Below, one piece after another: positions 26,931 through 39,125 of a stretch of DNA of 64,000 nt. The stretch is from Oreocharis arfaki. Taxonomy: Eukaryota > Chordata > Aves > Passeriformes > Paramythiidae. Each line of letters begins with the position of its first letter. Position 1 is the stretch's first letter. The stretch spans positions 248,412 to 312,411 of the forward strand of contig VZRR01013406.1 of NCBI GenBank assembly GCA_013398015.1, read 5' to 3'. Below the pieces are notes generated by a model that was given only the letters and a program-made list of their open reading frames with translations, was not told where the DNA came from and did no database searches. The translations under genes and the position numbers were made by a program.

Positions 26931-29900
26931 AGTATCCTCCTGAAAGCTGTGCTATAATGAAACTAGCCCATCTCCCTCTGCTTCTGAGTTTTTGAGAAAG
27001 TAAAAAGCATAAAACCTAAAAGCATTGACATTGAAGAATTCAGGAGCTTTTTATTTGAAACCAAAACACCGCTAGAACAGAGTAACTGCAATCATAAATA
27101 AAAAACTTTAGGTAACTGTACAAATACCGCCAGTAATGGGATGAAAGCAGAAGTGACAATTCACGAATCACTGATTGTGACAGGTATCATGGGCAAATAG
27201 CTCATGGTCCTTTAAGGCATAAATTTTTTCCAAAGAATGAGATATAGCAGAAATCTCATGCACTTATTTCTTGGTGTTTCTTGATAAAACTCAGGGCTAT
27301 TTTTAACAAAAAAAAGGGCTTGCAGCCATGCTTTCTGTATATTAGACTGTAGGCATAGCCTGAAGTAGGGATTTCTTCTTTTTTCATGATGTTTTATTGA
27401 AATGAGGCTTTAGGACGAGCCAGCTCTCCCATGCAAAAACCCTCTTTTGCTTTTGCTCCTTTCTAGTCACTCTCCCCTGCCACCAGGGCCTAGTCATTCT
27501 GGGAGATTGTGCCCACATCCCAGATAGATTGGGATAAGGTGAATCTGCTCCTTTTATGTCGTAAAGCACTAAGGCCCTCACAGTCACCAGCAGTGAGAAA
27601 AGTCTGCATGAGTAGAAACAATTGAAAACTCTAAGTCTGGAAATGGTTGACTTTTTTTTTTTCTTTTTTACAATCAACATATCAGTCACTAAACTTCACT
27701 TTGAGTGGGTAGATGGTCTAAGTATTGTCTCTGTCAGTCTCAAGAACTGCCCTGAACCACTGTAAATGAAGCACTGATCATCTGGGGCCTGCTTTAACAC
27801 CAGCTTCAGTGACAGTTCACATTATCAAAGAGAATGCTCACCCATAAAGTCTGAAACTGCTGTCTTAATGGATCAAGCAATCTTTTTGTATGTGTGCTAT
27901 CTATCAGACTTTCAGCTTCTCCTGGAAATGGGTCAAAGTTTGCATTTGAGCACATACACTGATAACCCTGTGAGTTAACCAGGAATACAGATTCTGCCAG
28001 ATCTCTTTAATTGTAAGTCTTGTCTGTTTTACAGTTCTCTTCATCTCCTTTGTTACTGTCTTCTTACAGAGACTCACTATTAGTATCTAGAGATGCTATG
28101 TGACATTTAGGAGAGAGGCTCTTCTATAAATGATCAGGCTTGACTGCTGCAGTGTTGGGCACCAGCCCAAATTTAGAGTGTGAAGTGTAATGTAAATTCT
28201 TTGCATGAACATCTATCAGAGAAATGCTATTTTCAAAGGCATAAGATAATAGATTCTCTTTGTCTTTAAGCATGTATGTGTAAGACATGCATCACTAGTC
28301 ACATTAAATTCTAACTGCAGCTTCGAACTTACAATGTAAGAATATCCTTCGGCCATATATTATTATTCCACAAATCGTATACGCAAAAAGTTACAACATA
28401 AGTGCAAGGTAATGTTTGCCCTTCCCTTGGCTGTTTGATTGCTGAGACTACCCAGAATTAAGTCACAGACAAGTGCCACAGCGTGAGGATTCAGCAATGG
28501 CTGATTGCTCCGAGCACAGGCGGCACAGTGCATTCTAATGTGTGTTAGATGGATGTGGGTCCTGCGTGGGTAAATGACGAGGTCACTGGAGATCCCGGAG
28601 GTCTGCTACTTAGTCCGACAGACACATTTGCACTCTGGATGCTATCCACAAACTACATTTAAAACAACAACCAGGTAGTATATTTTTTGCAGTGGAATTT
28701 GTTAACGTTACTACTAGATGTGTCAAGGTCTATGGGGGTATCATCTGTCATTTTTACTGCCTTGCCTGCTGGATACTTGTGCCAGAAAGACCATCAAGAT
28801 GTACTGGCTGTAGGGTGCACCATCTTCTCATTGTTGTAGTACTCTGAACCACTGTGACCATGCATTTTCCTTCTGTTCTGACACAGGTCACAGATGTGAA
28901 AACACAATTTGAATTTCTAACAGATTTTATGTTATGCATGCTGTGAGAAATGAGAGAAATACCTTGAAACAGCTATATTCAGGCTATCTGCTGATGACTC
29001 TGATGCACTGGTTATCCTCATGCCATTCATTCCACGTCAACTCTGTTTATCACCTGCTAGTTGAATATGATTTTAAAGTTCTCCAGAAACTCTATTCTCT
29101 CCTCTACTGCAGTGGGACATGAGTGTTCAATGAAGTGTAGAAAAAAATGATAGAATAAAAATTTACTTATTGGAATCCCAGTGGAATGTATTTTGAGAAC
29201 TGAAATATGAATCTTAATTGCTATTTCTCTAGCCTTGATTGTTCTGGAAGCTAGGAGGCCATAAAATAACCTTAAAGATTCACAATAAAACAATTATTCT
29301 TAGTGCTTTTAACAGGATTACTCACTGCTGATTGATTCTGTCTACTTGTGAGGGTGACTGAAATAGTTTGAATTTTAAAAAAACATAGCTTATACTAATC
29401 CATAGAACATCTTTCACTCCTCCTAAATGTGTTCTGTTTCTTTCTTTACTCCCTTTAATCTATGACAATGTTCACTGTTAGGCTCAGTCTAAAATAACTT
29501 CACCAAAGAAATGCTCTACAAGCAGCTTTCTTCTCCAAAACTTTCCATAGGCATGCTAAGGTTGTAATCATCTGTAGAAGATGATAGCTTCTGTGTTATG
29601 TTCGCCTCCCTTTGATTGAAAACCAGTACAGTCCTTGGATTGCTAAGGACTTGGTAAGTGGAATCCTGTCAGAAGGAATGTTCTGACTGGCAGCAGATAT
29701 TTGAAGTAAGTCCAGTGTCAGCTGAGAGTTCAATTTTCTTGTATTCTTGAGCACAATATAAGAAAATGAAATTCTTTTTTCTCCTCTGCACTTTGTAAGT
29801 CTTGCATACCATTGTGCTTTATAAAAGAATATACCTGTATTTTGTTGTTTTTACTGCTCTAGAGCTGTTTGTGTGGAACTTGTTTTCTAAAGCATCCTTT

Positions 29901-30830
29901 CCGCTTTAACAATACCAACACAGCACTATTTAAAAGGAACTAGTAAAACAGCATGACTCAGCTACAAAAAATAAATGTTTCTTCATCCCATTCAGAATAT
30001 TCTCTACAGGTTTGGTTTTACATATTTTCTTAACCTCTGACAGGAATAAAATGGTAGATATTTAATGACAGGGGAACTGCCCTTGTAACTTGGCACAAGT
30101 ATACTGCTGCAGACTTGCACTACAATAAAAAATGTGCTTTGCATTGAGGAGGGAATGCAGTCACGTACAGAACAAAAAGGAAAGGGAACATGAATGTTAA
30201 ACCTCTTGCCCCCCACTCCTCAAATGATGGAGTTATTATTTCTTGAAGAACGGTAAAGTTTAGATGCTGTAAGGAGGGAATATGCATGAAACTTTATTTA
30301 GACAAAGATTCAAAAAAGTCATCAATTTCAGATATAAAATTTGCATCAGATTTCTAACTATAAACCTGTGAGCCTGGCTGCAATCCTTGAATAGGAGGAC
30401 TTTTTGTCTGAGTCATCTATGTACCTGCAGAAATTGTAGATGCAAGTCTTGTTTTTGAGCAATCCAGCAACTAAATGAGCAAAACATGCCATTAGTCAGC
30501 TACACATTAATTTGTCTGTGGAAATTGCACATGACTACTATTTATCACTCTCTCATGCAACAATAGCAACTCTAACCCATAGTTCACCACATGCTTTCTA
30601 ATGTGAAAGCTCCTGTTTTCCTTTTCTTGACAGTGTTTTTGATTGAGGTCATGTCTGCTGAAAATTATATTCTCTGTGACTTAGAGATGATGGCTGCTAA
30701 AGATGTAAATTCCATTGGGATCCTGAGAACAGACGTATTTTTTCAGGGAACTCATTAATTAGGATTAATTATTTGTACCCTGAATGAACAACCCTGTCCT
30801 GCCTAGTTTCCATGGATGTGATTATTTAAG
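26931..30830. other. Unique DNA, no gene seen
   Basis: No repeat family or supported coding frame is recognised. A somewhat more GC-rich segment lies at about 28485-28630. I could not assign it. Confidence 0.4.
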
Positions 30831-32586
30831 TTACATCTTCACATACTCTGCAAAAGTTTTCACAAGATCCTTTTCTTGGTTAGGCTGCCAGCCTTGAAGC
30901 TCACTCTGGGCTTTAACAATTAAACTGAGTTTCCACCTGAGAGCAGCATTAACAAAGACTTTCCGGGCACTTTCTACCATGACCTACAACTGAGCAATTT
31001 CACTTCCAAGCACATGGCATTGCAACCTTGATTTGAAGACCATGAGTTTTTGCAGGTATAGCTGAAGACCAGATATGCCCTCCAGGCTTATTCTTACTGA
31101 TGATGATGCCAATGCCGGAAACATTGAAAAAAAAATGTCATGATATTTTTCAAATAGTCTTCCAGGAAGCAATTTGAGGCACAATGAGTATAAAAACACT
31201 CAAGTGCCATCATAAAAAAGAGCCTTTCCATTTTTTCAGTGAAGGGGCTTGCTTTAAAAACTCTGCCTGAAAGTCTAGCAGGTGATCCCTGCTTTAAGAA
31301 CAAGCCATCACTGTGCTCTCACCTTGTGCTTCCCATGTCTAAGGTAACAGATGGGAAAAAAAACCTTAGGCATCTAGATAACTGCTAACCAGCCAAAACT
31401 GAGTGGAATAATGATCATTTGTTTGAAGGCAAGAAAAATTCTCTGCTGAGTAGACATCAAAGGTAATGGTGACAAAGATGGAAGTCAAGGAGAGATGCCT
31501 CTGCATCTGTGGTTCTGGCCTTTGGTGCACCTCCATAAATTTTGACTCTGAAGCTTTCCCAGTTATGTTCCTGATAAAATTGAGTATATCTCTTGAGTTC
31601 CTGATACACATTCCTTAAAAGGTTAAGACCAATCCTGGCAGGCAGTTCAGGCAACATCTGAGGGATGTTCTCCAAAAATCTATCTCCAGTAAAAGTGACC
31701 CATGACTTTAGGGCTTTCTCGCAAATCCGAGGATTTATGCAGTGGTCTTGGTATTCACCTGCTTCTGCTCTGCTTCCTGAACTCTGGCTGCTTCTCATCA
31801 CACTGTGTTCCAGGGCACGTAAGGGCACTGAGACCGCCACACATGGAAAGAGGTACATTCCAGTAGAAGGGGTAGGCTACTTGAATTTTCTGAGCAGCAA
31901 ATTTGTCAAAACTGGGACTGTAAATGGCATCACTTTAAAAATCAGATTAAAAAATGGTGGGTTTTTAAATTAACCATTTCTTTTGTGAAATGCCCAAACT
32001 ACTCATTTGACTTTTTCTAGATATGAAAAAAGTTTAAAAATACGTTAACCCCCTTTTTTCCTTTACACAGGTTTTGATTTTAGACAGAACAATATATATT
32101 GGTACTGCATGGTGATGATTTTTAACACTGAGAAAAACTATCAAGGTTAATATTTCTGCACATCTTTCCTAGAGATGAGGAAATGGGATCCATTGTAGAG
32201 GATCCAATAAAGGAGGAAGTGATGAGTTGATGCAAAAAAATGCAAGCAAGAAGAAAGGAAAAGCAAAGACTATTTGGATAAGACTGATGTGACCAGAGCC
32301 CTAAATGTGGTCACTACTGGTTGCCTTTCATGATTGACAGTCAAGGTTACCTCAGCAGCTATTAGGATCTTCTGGTGAATATAGATGACACTGAAGTAAT
32401 GTTGTTCACTGAGAGTCTGAAAGGTTTCAAGGATAAAATACAAAATGCCACTGATGAAGTCAACTGACAGGGACACCACAATTTCCTTGTCTTTAATTTT
32501 TTTCTAATGTGTCGTGATTCGCAAAGTAATATTAATGCTACAGTAGTTCCTAAAATAGATGCCATTATGTTCATTAGATGCTTCAC
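30831..32586 (-). pseudogene. Possible broken protein-coding relic, identity unknown
   Basis: Several minus-strand open segments are stacked in one orientation. They run from 32586 to 32270 in two frames, 31858 to 31457 in one frame of 133 codons, 31303 to 31094, and 31199 to 30831. The last is a single frame of 123 codons with one internal TAG at 30984-30986 and a final TAA at 30831-30833. The frame changes fall at homopolymers: about 32497-32503, where the minus strand reads an A run, and 31127-31135, a run of nine A on the plus strand. The predicted peptides look helical and mixed-charge (for example ENIPQMLPELPARIG, and VNAALRWKLSLIVKAQ near the end). I do not recognise the family. It could be a decayed gene or retrocopy, exons of a real gene with sequence errors, or chance frames. 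Each segment alone is within chance expectation, so support is weak. Confidence 0.3.
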
Positions 32587-35500
32587 ATCTGGATATCACA
32601 ACCAGTAGCCGTTGTAAGTAGATGGGGGGGGGGNTAATCTTTTCTGGGTTTTCTTGATTAGATATCTTAGACTTCATAAGCATTTATTTAATTCATATTA
32701 GCATTTAAGAGTCAAATGCCCTCAATGGAGAAAAATTACCCTAGAGGCAGCATAGAAATTAATGGTTATTCTGTGATAGATCTTCTCTCTGAGAAGGACT
32801 TAAATATTGAAATTCTAATTTATTTATTATGCAGGAAGATGACATTTTATGCCTCCAACCATTTGACAGGAAGACATTATAATTATGCTTTTCCCTGGGT
32901 TCCCATTTTCCCCTCTGTACCTTTTGTGAGAGATTATAAGAGTTCAGACTCCCAAACAGGTTGGCCCTTACAGCAGCACATTTGTAGTAATCAAAGCAAG
33001 TGCAGTGACTGGTTCTTTCTAGATCATTTCTTCCAGCTGAAATTTTTTTGCCTTCAAACACTGTTACAGAGATGACAGATGGCAATGTGTTTGTTAGAAA
33101 AGTGGAGGTGACTTTAATGCACTCTCTGTACATCTCTATGCTTGCTCTATTATTAAGTTCTGATTTGTTCTGAGAGAGAGCACAAAAGGCAGTCAGTGTA
33201 TCAGAACACTATCTTGCAAAATAGGAGTAGTGGAAATACTGCAGGTAGTTGTGGTTCGTTTGAGTAATTTTCCCTAGGAAGATTATTATTGCATATTGCA
33301 GTCAGAAACAGGGGGCAAGGAAACACAACCAACTTGCGGCAGCTACACCGTGTATGCAGCTATTCATTTATGCTGTAGGAGACTTTTGATAATATTGCTA
33401 GTGGCTTATAATGTGAGCAGTGTGTCACATGCTCTGAAAGGCTGTGCAGCCTTATCAGTCCCTAAAGACAGCTAACTGCAAACCACTTCTAATATTCTGA
33501 CATTAACTTGAAATGCCAGTCTTACACATCAGCCTAGTCATTGGAGCTGTCATGTATGACTTAATAGCATTTCTGAAAACAAAAATAAAACCAAGTAAGA
33601 ATTTGGAAGAAGACTGGCAAGAAATGGCTGGACTTTAAAAACATGAATTTTGTAGGGACTTGGGTAAGCATCAGGAAAGTGGAGCACAAATATGTGGACA
33701 CCGGAGTAGCTTCCAAGCTGCCTCCCAGCCCCGGCACACAGCCTGCAGCGAGCACTGAAGGTCCTGTCTGAGCATTCAAATGTTTGGTTTGTTGTTTTTT
33801 TTTAAGAGGAGGGCTATCTCTTTGCTGCCATACAGAAGAGGGGGTTGCAGTTTTCCCTACTTTCTCACTATATTCCTGCAGCAGCAGGGGGAAAAAGGGG
33901 CCCCTTCCCCAGAATCCTTAACTGGCAACCAGTCACTCCCTCATTCCACACCCCCTGCGCTGCCTCTGCTTATGCCTCTCACCCAGCAGAAAAGACAGAC
34001 CAAGGAAGTGGTGCTTGGCTGAACAGTGTATAGGCAGGGTAGCCCACAGTGCGGTAGCTAGGCCCTTTTCCTACAGTGCCTTGGCTTTTGGCTTAAATTA
34101 GCCTGGGGCATAAAGCTGAGCATCTTAAACCATAAAGGCAAATGGAGCTTCTCAGATGAACCAGAAAGCACTTACAGTGTTCTCATGGCCTGGCATGGGA
34201 GAAATAGATTTCTCCAACTTTTAAAGTCAGGGAATTGAATTTCAGTGGTCTCTCAGGATTCTCCAGTGACCTTCTTAGCTTGTGCTTCCAGGGCCAGTAG
34301 TGCACCATCTATTCTGTGTCAGTTTTGATCCAGAGTGAGTTTTCTTTCCTTTTCTTTTCTAAGAAAATTGATATTTTTGAAGATGACAAGGGGAAAATCT
34401 TAAGTAAAAAGTCTGTTTGTATAAGAGGAAGATGAAGATGGTAGAGAACAATTACATTGTTGTTTAAAAAAAACCTCAGTTCTGCTTTCCCTACAAACTC
34501 CTGCCTTCTGATAATATTAATGAGAGCTTTGAATACTCAAAGGTCAGGATTCTTTAGCTACAGGTTTGTACCTACATGCACCCAAAGAATTAAGAGTTTG
34601 AGGCTGTGTAGCAAATAACAAAAAATGAAACCATATCGTTCTGTTATGATAGAAATGCTGTGATTAAATGAGAATACTTTATCTCTCCATACCCTGTGGG
34701 AAGAGATAGGATGGAGTTGAACTGCGGGCTGCGGGCAGCACAGAGAAGCTTGTGTCCGCCTGACCTTGGGGGAAGGAGAGGCCAGGAGGCATAGCCCTGC
34801 GGAGAGGAGCCTGCAGGAAGCTGCCTGAGGGATGAACAGCGTGTGATCACCCCCATATAAGGATATTAAGAAAGTGTGTTACTGACATAGCAATGTGTGA
34901 TAGGTTGCTTAGTGAAAAATACCATAAGGAAATAGTGGGTCTTGAAGAAGTATGTAAAACTAGCTTGTTCTCTGAATAAATGTCTCAGATTCCCTGCTGG
35001 TCTGGGTCCGTGTTTCAGTCGTTACAATACCACGAGAACCCTGAACTATACAGTTACTTATCAGTGGGGTAAAAATGAAAAAAAAAAAAAAAAAGCAGAC
35101 AAACAAAAACAAACACCCCAAAATTAGCCAAATTGCCATTGCTATGCTTCGACATTTTGAAACGTGTAACATCATTATTCTCTTGGTCTTTTTGGCATTT
35201 AACGGTTTCTCAATATTTTAGGTTAAGTACTGACAAAATGCAGAACAGAGTATCTCAGAAACCTGTTGTCAATGACCATATCTTCTACAAATGTCCATAT
35301 TTTTGTTATCTGTACCTATTTGATCTTTTTTTTCTATTGAAACCAAATATACATACTCTGGAACAACTCAAAATCTTAATATGGCACCGAAGATCAACAC
35401 AACAGAGTAGCTCTTCTTCGAGAGACTGTGAGGGGAGGGGTACTGACCACTTAAGGTAAGATGCAGATAATTGTGTTCTGGATAGAAATGAAGAACCCAA

Positions 35501-38081
35501 TTCTGAGTCTTCTTTGTTTATTTGCTTTGGGTTTTTTTTTATTTTGGTTTGCTTTACTACAAATATGAGAGGTTTGTTGGTCAGGCTTTTCTCAATGCTA
35601 CAATTGTGCATAGACTATTTTTCCTCTTAGTGAAATTGAGCAGATTCAGGTGGCTTTAAACTGGCATACATGCAAATGAAGAGTAGGACCATTTTTTATG
35701 GTTATAGAACTGCCAAAAGTGTGTGACTGGATAAAGGGAGAAATCTACACATAGATGTTACAAATACTTACTTGGTTTAACTCCTGCTTTTTCTAAGGTG
35801 TGTACACACCTTAAGCAAAGAAAACAGGCATTAAGCCCTTTTTGGATGTAGTTAGGGTTTTTTTAAGTGATTATGATTTATTACTCATACAAGAAATTTT
35901 TTTTTGTGTAATAAATATGAAATATTAAATACAGTAAAGCAACAATATCAAAGTTGCACATTAAATTTTATGTGATTGTGAGTTTATGTGCTTGGAGATC
36001 TAGGACTCCTGCTGGCTGTTTTGAGAGAAATAATTTAATGTTTCATAATTGGGGAAATATGTCATATATTTCACTAATATTTTCAAAAGCATCTCCTCGA
36101 TTTAGGAGCCCAGAAACTTTTTAAAATATAGCTTAACATTTTGCCCCAGTGTACCACTAATTACAATTGAGTGCCAAAGTATATAATTTAAAATATAATG
36201 CTAAGCACTAAAAAGAATCCCAGTAACCTTTCTCCAGGCTCAAATTATATTAATTGCCCTAAATTCTCCTAAATACTAAGTCTTACATAAGACACAAATA
36301 GATACAAATCTTATTTCTGTGTTTGCAGTTTAATAAACTAACTGAGAAAGGAGATGTCAGTGCAGGAGAACACTGGTGGCAAACAGTTTGGAAACTATTT
36401 TCAAATAGTTCTTTTTGTTAACTTTGTTATTTGATTGCAGTTGTCTCCAACTTGTCTGCCAAGTACAGCTAAGAAAGTCAACAACGGGGAACAGATCAAA
36501 GTTTAAAATAACTCTAATTAAGTTAAAATTGCACAAATATCTATTGATGTTCAATCAGGAATGAAATTGCTCTTCTACTAATAAAAGAAACTTACAAGAC
36601 TAAAAACTATTATCTTACCATTATGGCAAAATTAGATAAGGTTTTCCTGGAAAATTGTTTTCCAGGTATGTTTGGATGTGAAGTCCAGCAATAGTGCATA
36701 TTAAAAAGTACTTTATATTTTGATGTATTTGCAAGCCAGAAAGCCAAACCAATAGAGGCTGCCACTGTGTGTGTGCATGCACATACACGTGACTGCCTCG
36801 TGTGTGCCGCTTACCACATCCCACTTTTGTGTGTCTTTGTCAGAGGCAGATTTCCTGCAAGACTTCTGCCGTGCTTGAAAGCTTGTCATGCTACAGATCA
36901 GTCAAAATAAGAATCAGCATTGCCTTAACCAAGCTGCTAGGAGATAGGGAGAAAAAAATTTTCTTGTTGGTTGAGTCAGCACAGAATTTTTACTGCAGTG
37001 CAGAAACGTGTGTTTTCCAGGCTTCAGCTAAGTATCCTCTGTGATTCTTCTTTTTCCAAAATGCAGTTGCCTTCAGCATGTGTGTATTATGGCCACGAAG
37101 ACCCTGAAAACAAGCCTGCACTACCTCAGGTTTTTTGGTTTGTGGGGTTTTTTTTGTTTTGTTTTGTTTTGTTTTTGGGTTTTTTTTGTGTAAGAAACAA
37201 TGTCTGTGATAGGAGTTTTACTTATTTTTGTGTCTATTATCTGATGTGAACTCGGTAGCACATGCTGTTATCTCACTGATGATGAGAGAATTCTGTAACA
37301 AAGAACGCACTATATACACAACAATTAATCAAAAGAGTTAACTTTAAAATTTCTGTTTTGAGGCTATGCCTATCTCTCTCATATAAGAATGATGGAACCC
37401 TGGCACTCATGTTTTGCACTGGCTATCATTTTAGGAAAACCTGTAGGCAGTAAGCTATCTGGGTCAGGAAACACCATTTTGTCTGCCAGGCAGTGTGACT
37501 CAAATTCATTTCTGACTCTAAACATCTGGAAAAGTAATCTGTTTTGTTGAGAATCTTTTCACTCTGGTGCGAGGACCTGAGACACCTCAGTTTAATTGCC
37601 CAAGGTTAGAGAAATTCGTCTGTTTTCATGGCTGTCTAAAAATACAAATAATCTCATACCTTCCATAGAAAAAAATTAGCTCTTCTGTTAGTGTTATGCA
37701 CACACAGATTTTCGTGACCTATCATTTGCAACCTTATCCCTTCACTGCTCAAATATGCCTTGAATATTTGGCATTCAAATGACTGTAATTTCTTCTGCAA
37801 TCACTTTCCAATTCCCTTTAACCCCACATAATATTTTCACTGGTAGAATTATCAGAATGCCTTTTTCTACTGCATAAGTCTTGTATTTATAGTCACTTAT
37901 ACTTTTTAGTCTACAAATAAAATGTAAACGCCTCTGCAGTGCAATGTTAAGTTTGCTTAGCAGCTTTGAAAAAGGAAAGCAAACAGTACATTTTAGCAGA
38001 AAGTGTAATGAAGCATATATGTGCACATACAGAATTGTTGAAATAATTTTAATTTTATATTCCTATTTTTTAGTTTGGTAG
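32587..38081. other. Unique DNA with simple-sequence tracts, no gene seen
   Basis: No gene is recognised. A run of 10 G followed by a single N (32624-32634) marks a poorly resolved homopolymer. An A17 run lies at about 35078-35094, followed by an A/C-rich stretch. Somewhat more GC-rich patches lie near 33680-34030 and 34710-34850; I found no domain, promoter or repeat match in them. Confidence 0.4.
37135..37190 (+). repeat. GTTTT simple-sequence tract
   Basis: GGTTTT, GTTTT and GGGTTTTTTTTG units, with essentially no A or C. It is another member of the window's strand-asymmetric G/T tracts. Confidence 0.85.
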
Positions 38082-38830
38082 TGTGAGGAGATGTATTGGA
38101 TTTGTGTGGCAAGGCTTTGGTAGTGGGGAAAATACAGGGTTGGCTTCTGTGAGAGGCTCCCAGAAGCTCCCCCCTTATCTGACAGAGCCAATGCTAGACA
38201 GCTCCAAAATGGATGGGATAACATATTTAAGAGAGGAAAATCACCTGTGCAACTGTAGCTGCAGCTGGAGAGAGGCATCAGAACATGTGAGAGAAACAGC
38301 CCTGCAGACTCCAAGGTCAGTGTAGAAGGAGGGAAAGGAGGTGCTCCAGGTGCCAGAGCAGAGATTTCCCTGCAGAGGCTGGAGGACCTGATGCCAGAGA
38401 AGATGGTTGCCCAAAGGAGGCTATGACTCCTTAGGAAGTCCGTGCTGGATCAGGCTCCTGGCAGGACCTGCGGCCCCATGGAGATAGGAGCCCACACTAG
38501 AGCAGGTTTGCTGGTGGGACCTGTGACCCTATTGGGGATCCACCTCTGGAGCAGTTTGTTTCTGAAGGACTGCACCCCATGGAAAAGACCTGCGCTGTAG
38601 CAGTTCATGAAGAACTGCACCCCATGGGGAGGACTCACGTAGGAGAAGTTTATGGGGATTGCCTCTTGTGAGAGGGACCCCAAGCTGGAGCAGGTGAAAA
38701 GTGTGAGGAGTCCTGCCCTGAGGAGAAAGGAGTGGCAGAGGCAAGGAGTGATGAACTGACCACAGCCCCCATTCCCTGTCCCTCTGAGCTGCTATAGGGG
38801 AGGAGGAAGAGAAAGCAAAAATACAGGATA
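38082..38830 (+). mobile_element. Avian endogenous-retrovirus LTR, 3'-truncated
   Basis: The block starts near TGTGAGGAG, continues with GGATTTGTGTGGCAAGG and a TTTGGTAGTGGGG motif, then GATAACATATTTAAGAGAGG, a TATA-like box. A GC-richer body follows with degenerate sub-repeats. I recognise this order from a common avian LTR, probably of the ERVL type, but the family name is from memory and not checked. A sub-repeat beginning CTGGAGCAG-like occurs at about 38445, 38497, 38546, 38595, 38639 and 38685, a period of 45-52 bp. The expected 3' part of the LTR, with its polyadenylation region and closing CA, is missing. CR1 sequence follows instead. No internal retroviral genes are present. Confidence 0.65.
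38440..38700 (+). repeat. Degenerate ~45-52 bp tandem sub-repeats inside the LTR
   Basis: About six imperfect units each carry a version of CTGGAGCAG followed by a GGACTG/GACCTG word and CCCCATGG. Units have diverged by substitution and small indels. Their spacing is 52, 49, 49, about 45 and about 46 bp. Confidence 0.75.
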
Positions 38831-38849
38831 GGCAGGGAATGGATTAAGA

Positions 38850-39125
38850 GCAGCTTTTAGGAGAAAGACTCAGGGGTGCTGGTTAATGAGAAGTTCTACA
38901 TGACTCAGCAATGTGTGCTTGTAGACCAGAACGCCAGCTGCATCCTGGCTGCATCCAAAGCAGCGTGGGCATCAGGGTGAGGGAGGGGATTCTGCTCCTC
39001 TGCTCTGCTGTGGTGAGACCCCACCTGCAGTGCTGCATCCAGCTCTGGAGTCCCCAGCACAAGGACATGGACCCCTTGGAGCACATCCAGAAAATCAACT
39101 CCATCTCTGCCAGACCCAATCGTGG
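38850..39125 (+). mobile_element. CR1 LINE ORF2 (reverse transcriptase) internal fragment
   Basis: Plus-strand translation gives the C-terminal reverse-transcriptase region of CR1 ORF2. First comes EKDSGVLVNEKF, then MTQQCVLVDQNA. After a frame break near 38935-38985 it continues with VRPHLQCCIQLWSPQHKDMD, matching the conserved CR1 VRPHLE-CVQLW-P motif. The fragment lacks the 5' part, the 3' untranslated region and the terminal repeat, so it is truncated on both sides and cannot encode an active enzyme. It begins directly after the truncated LTR, so the two form a composite. Confidence 0.85.

Noticed and set aside
27384..27689. Minus-strand frame of 101 codons with a lysine run near its start
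   Set aside because: The lysines come from a T-rich homopolymer, no domain is visible, and the length is within chance expectation.
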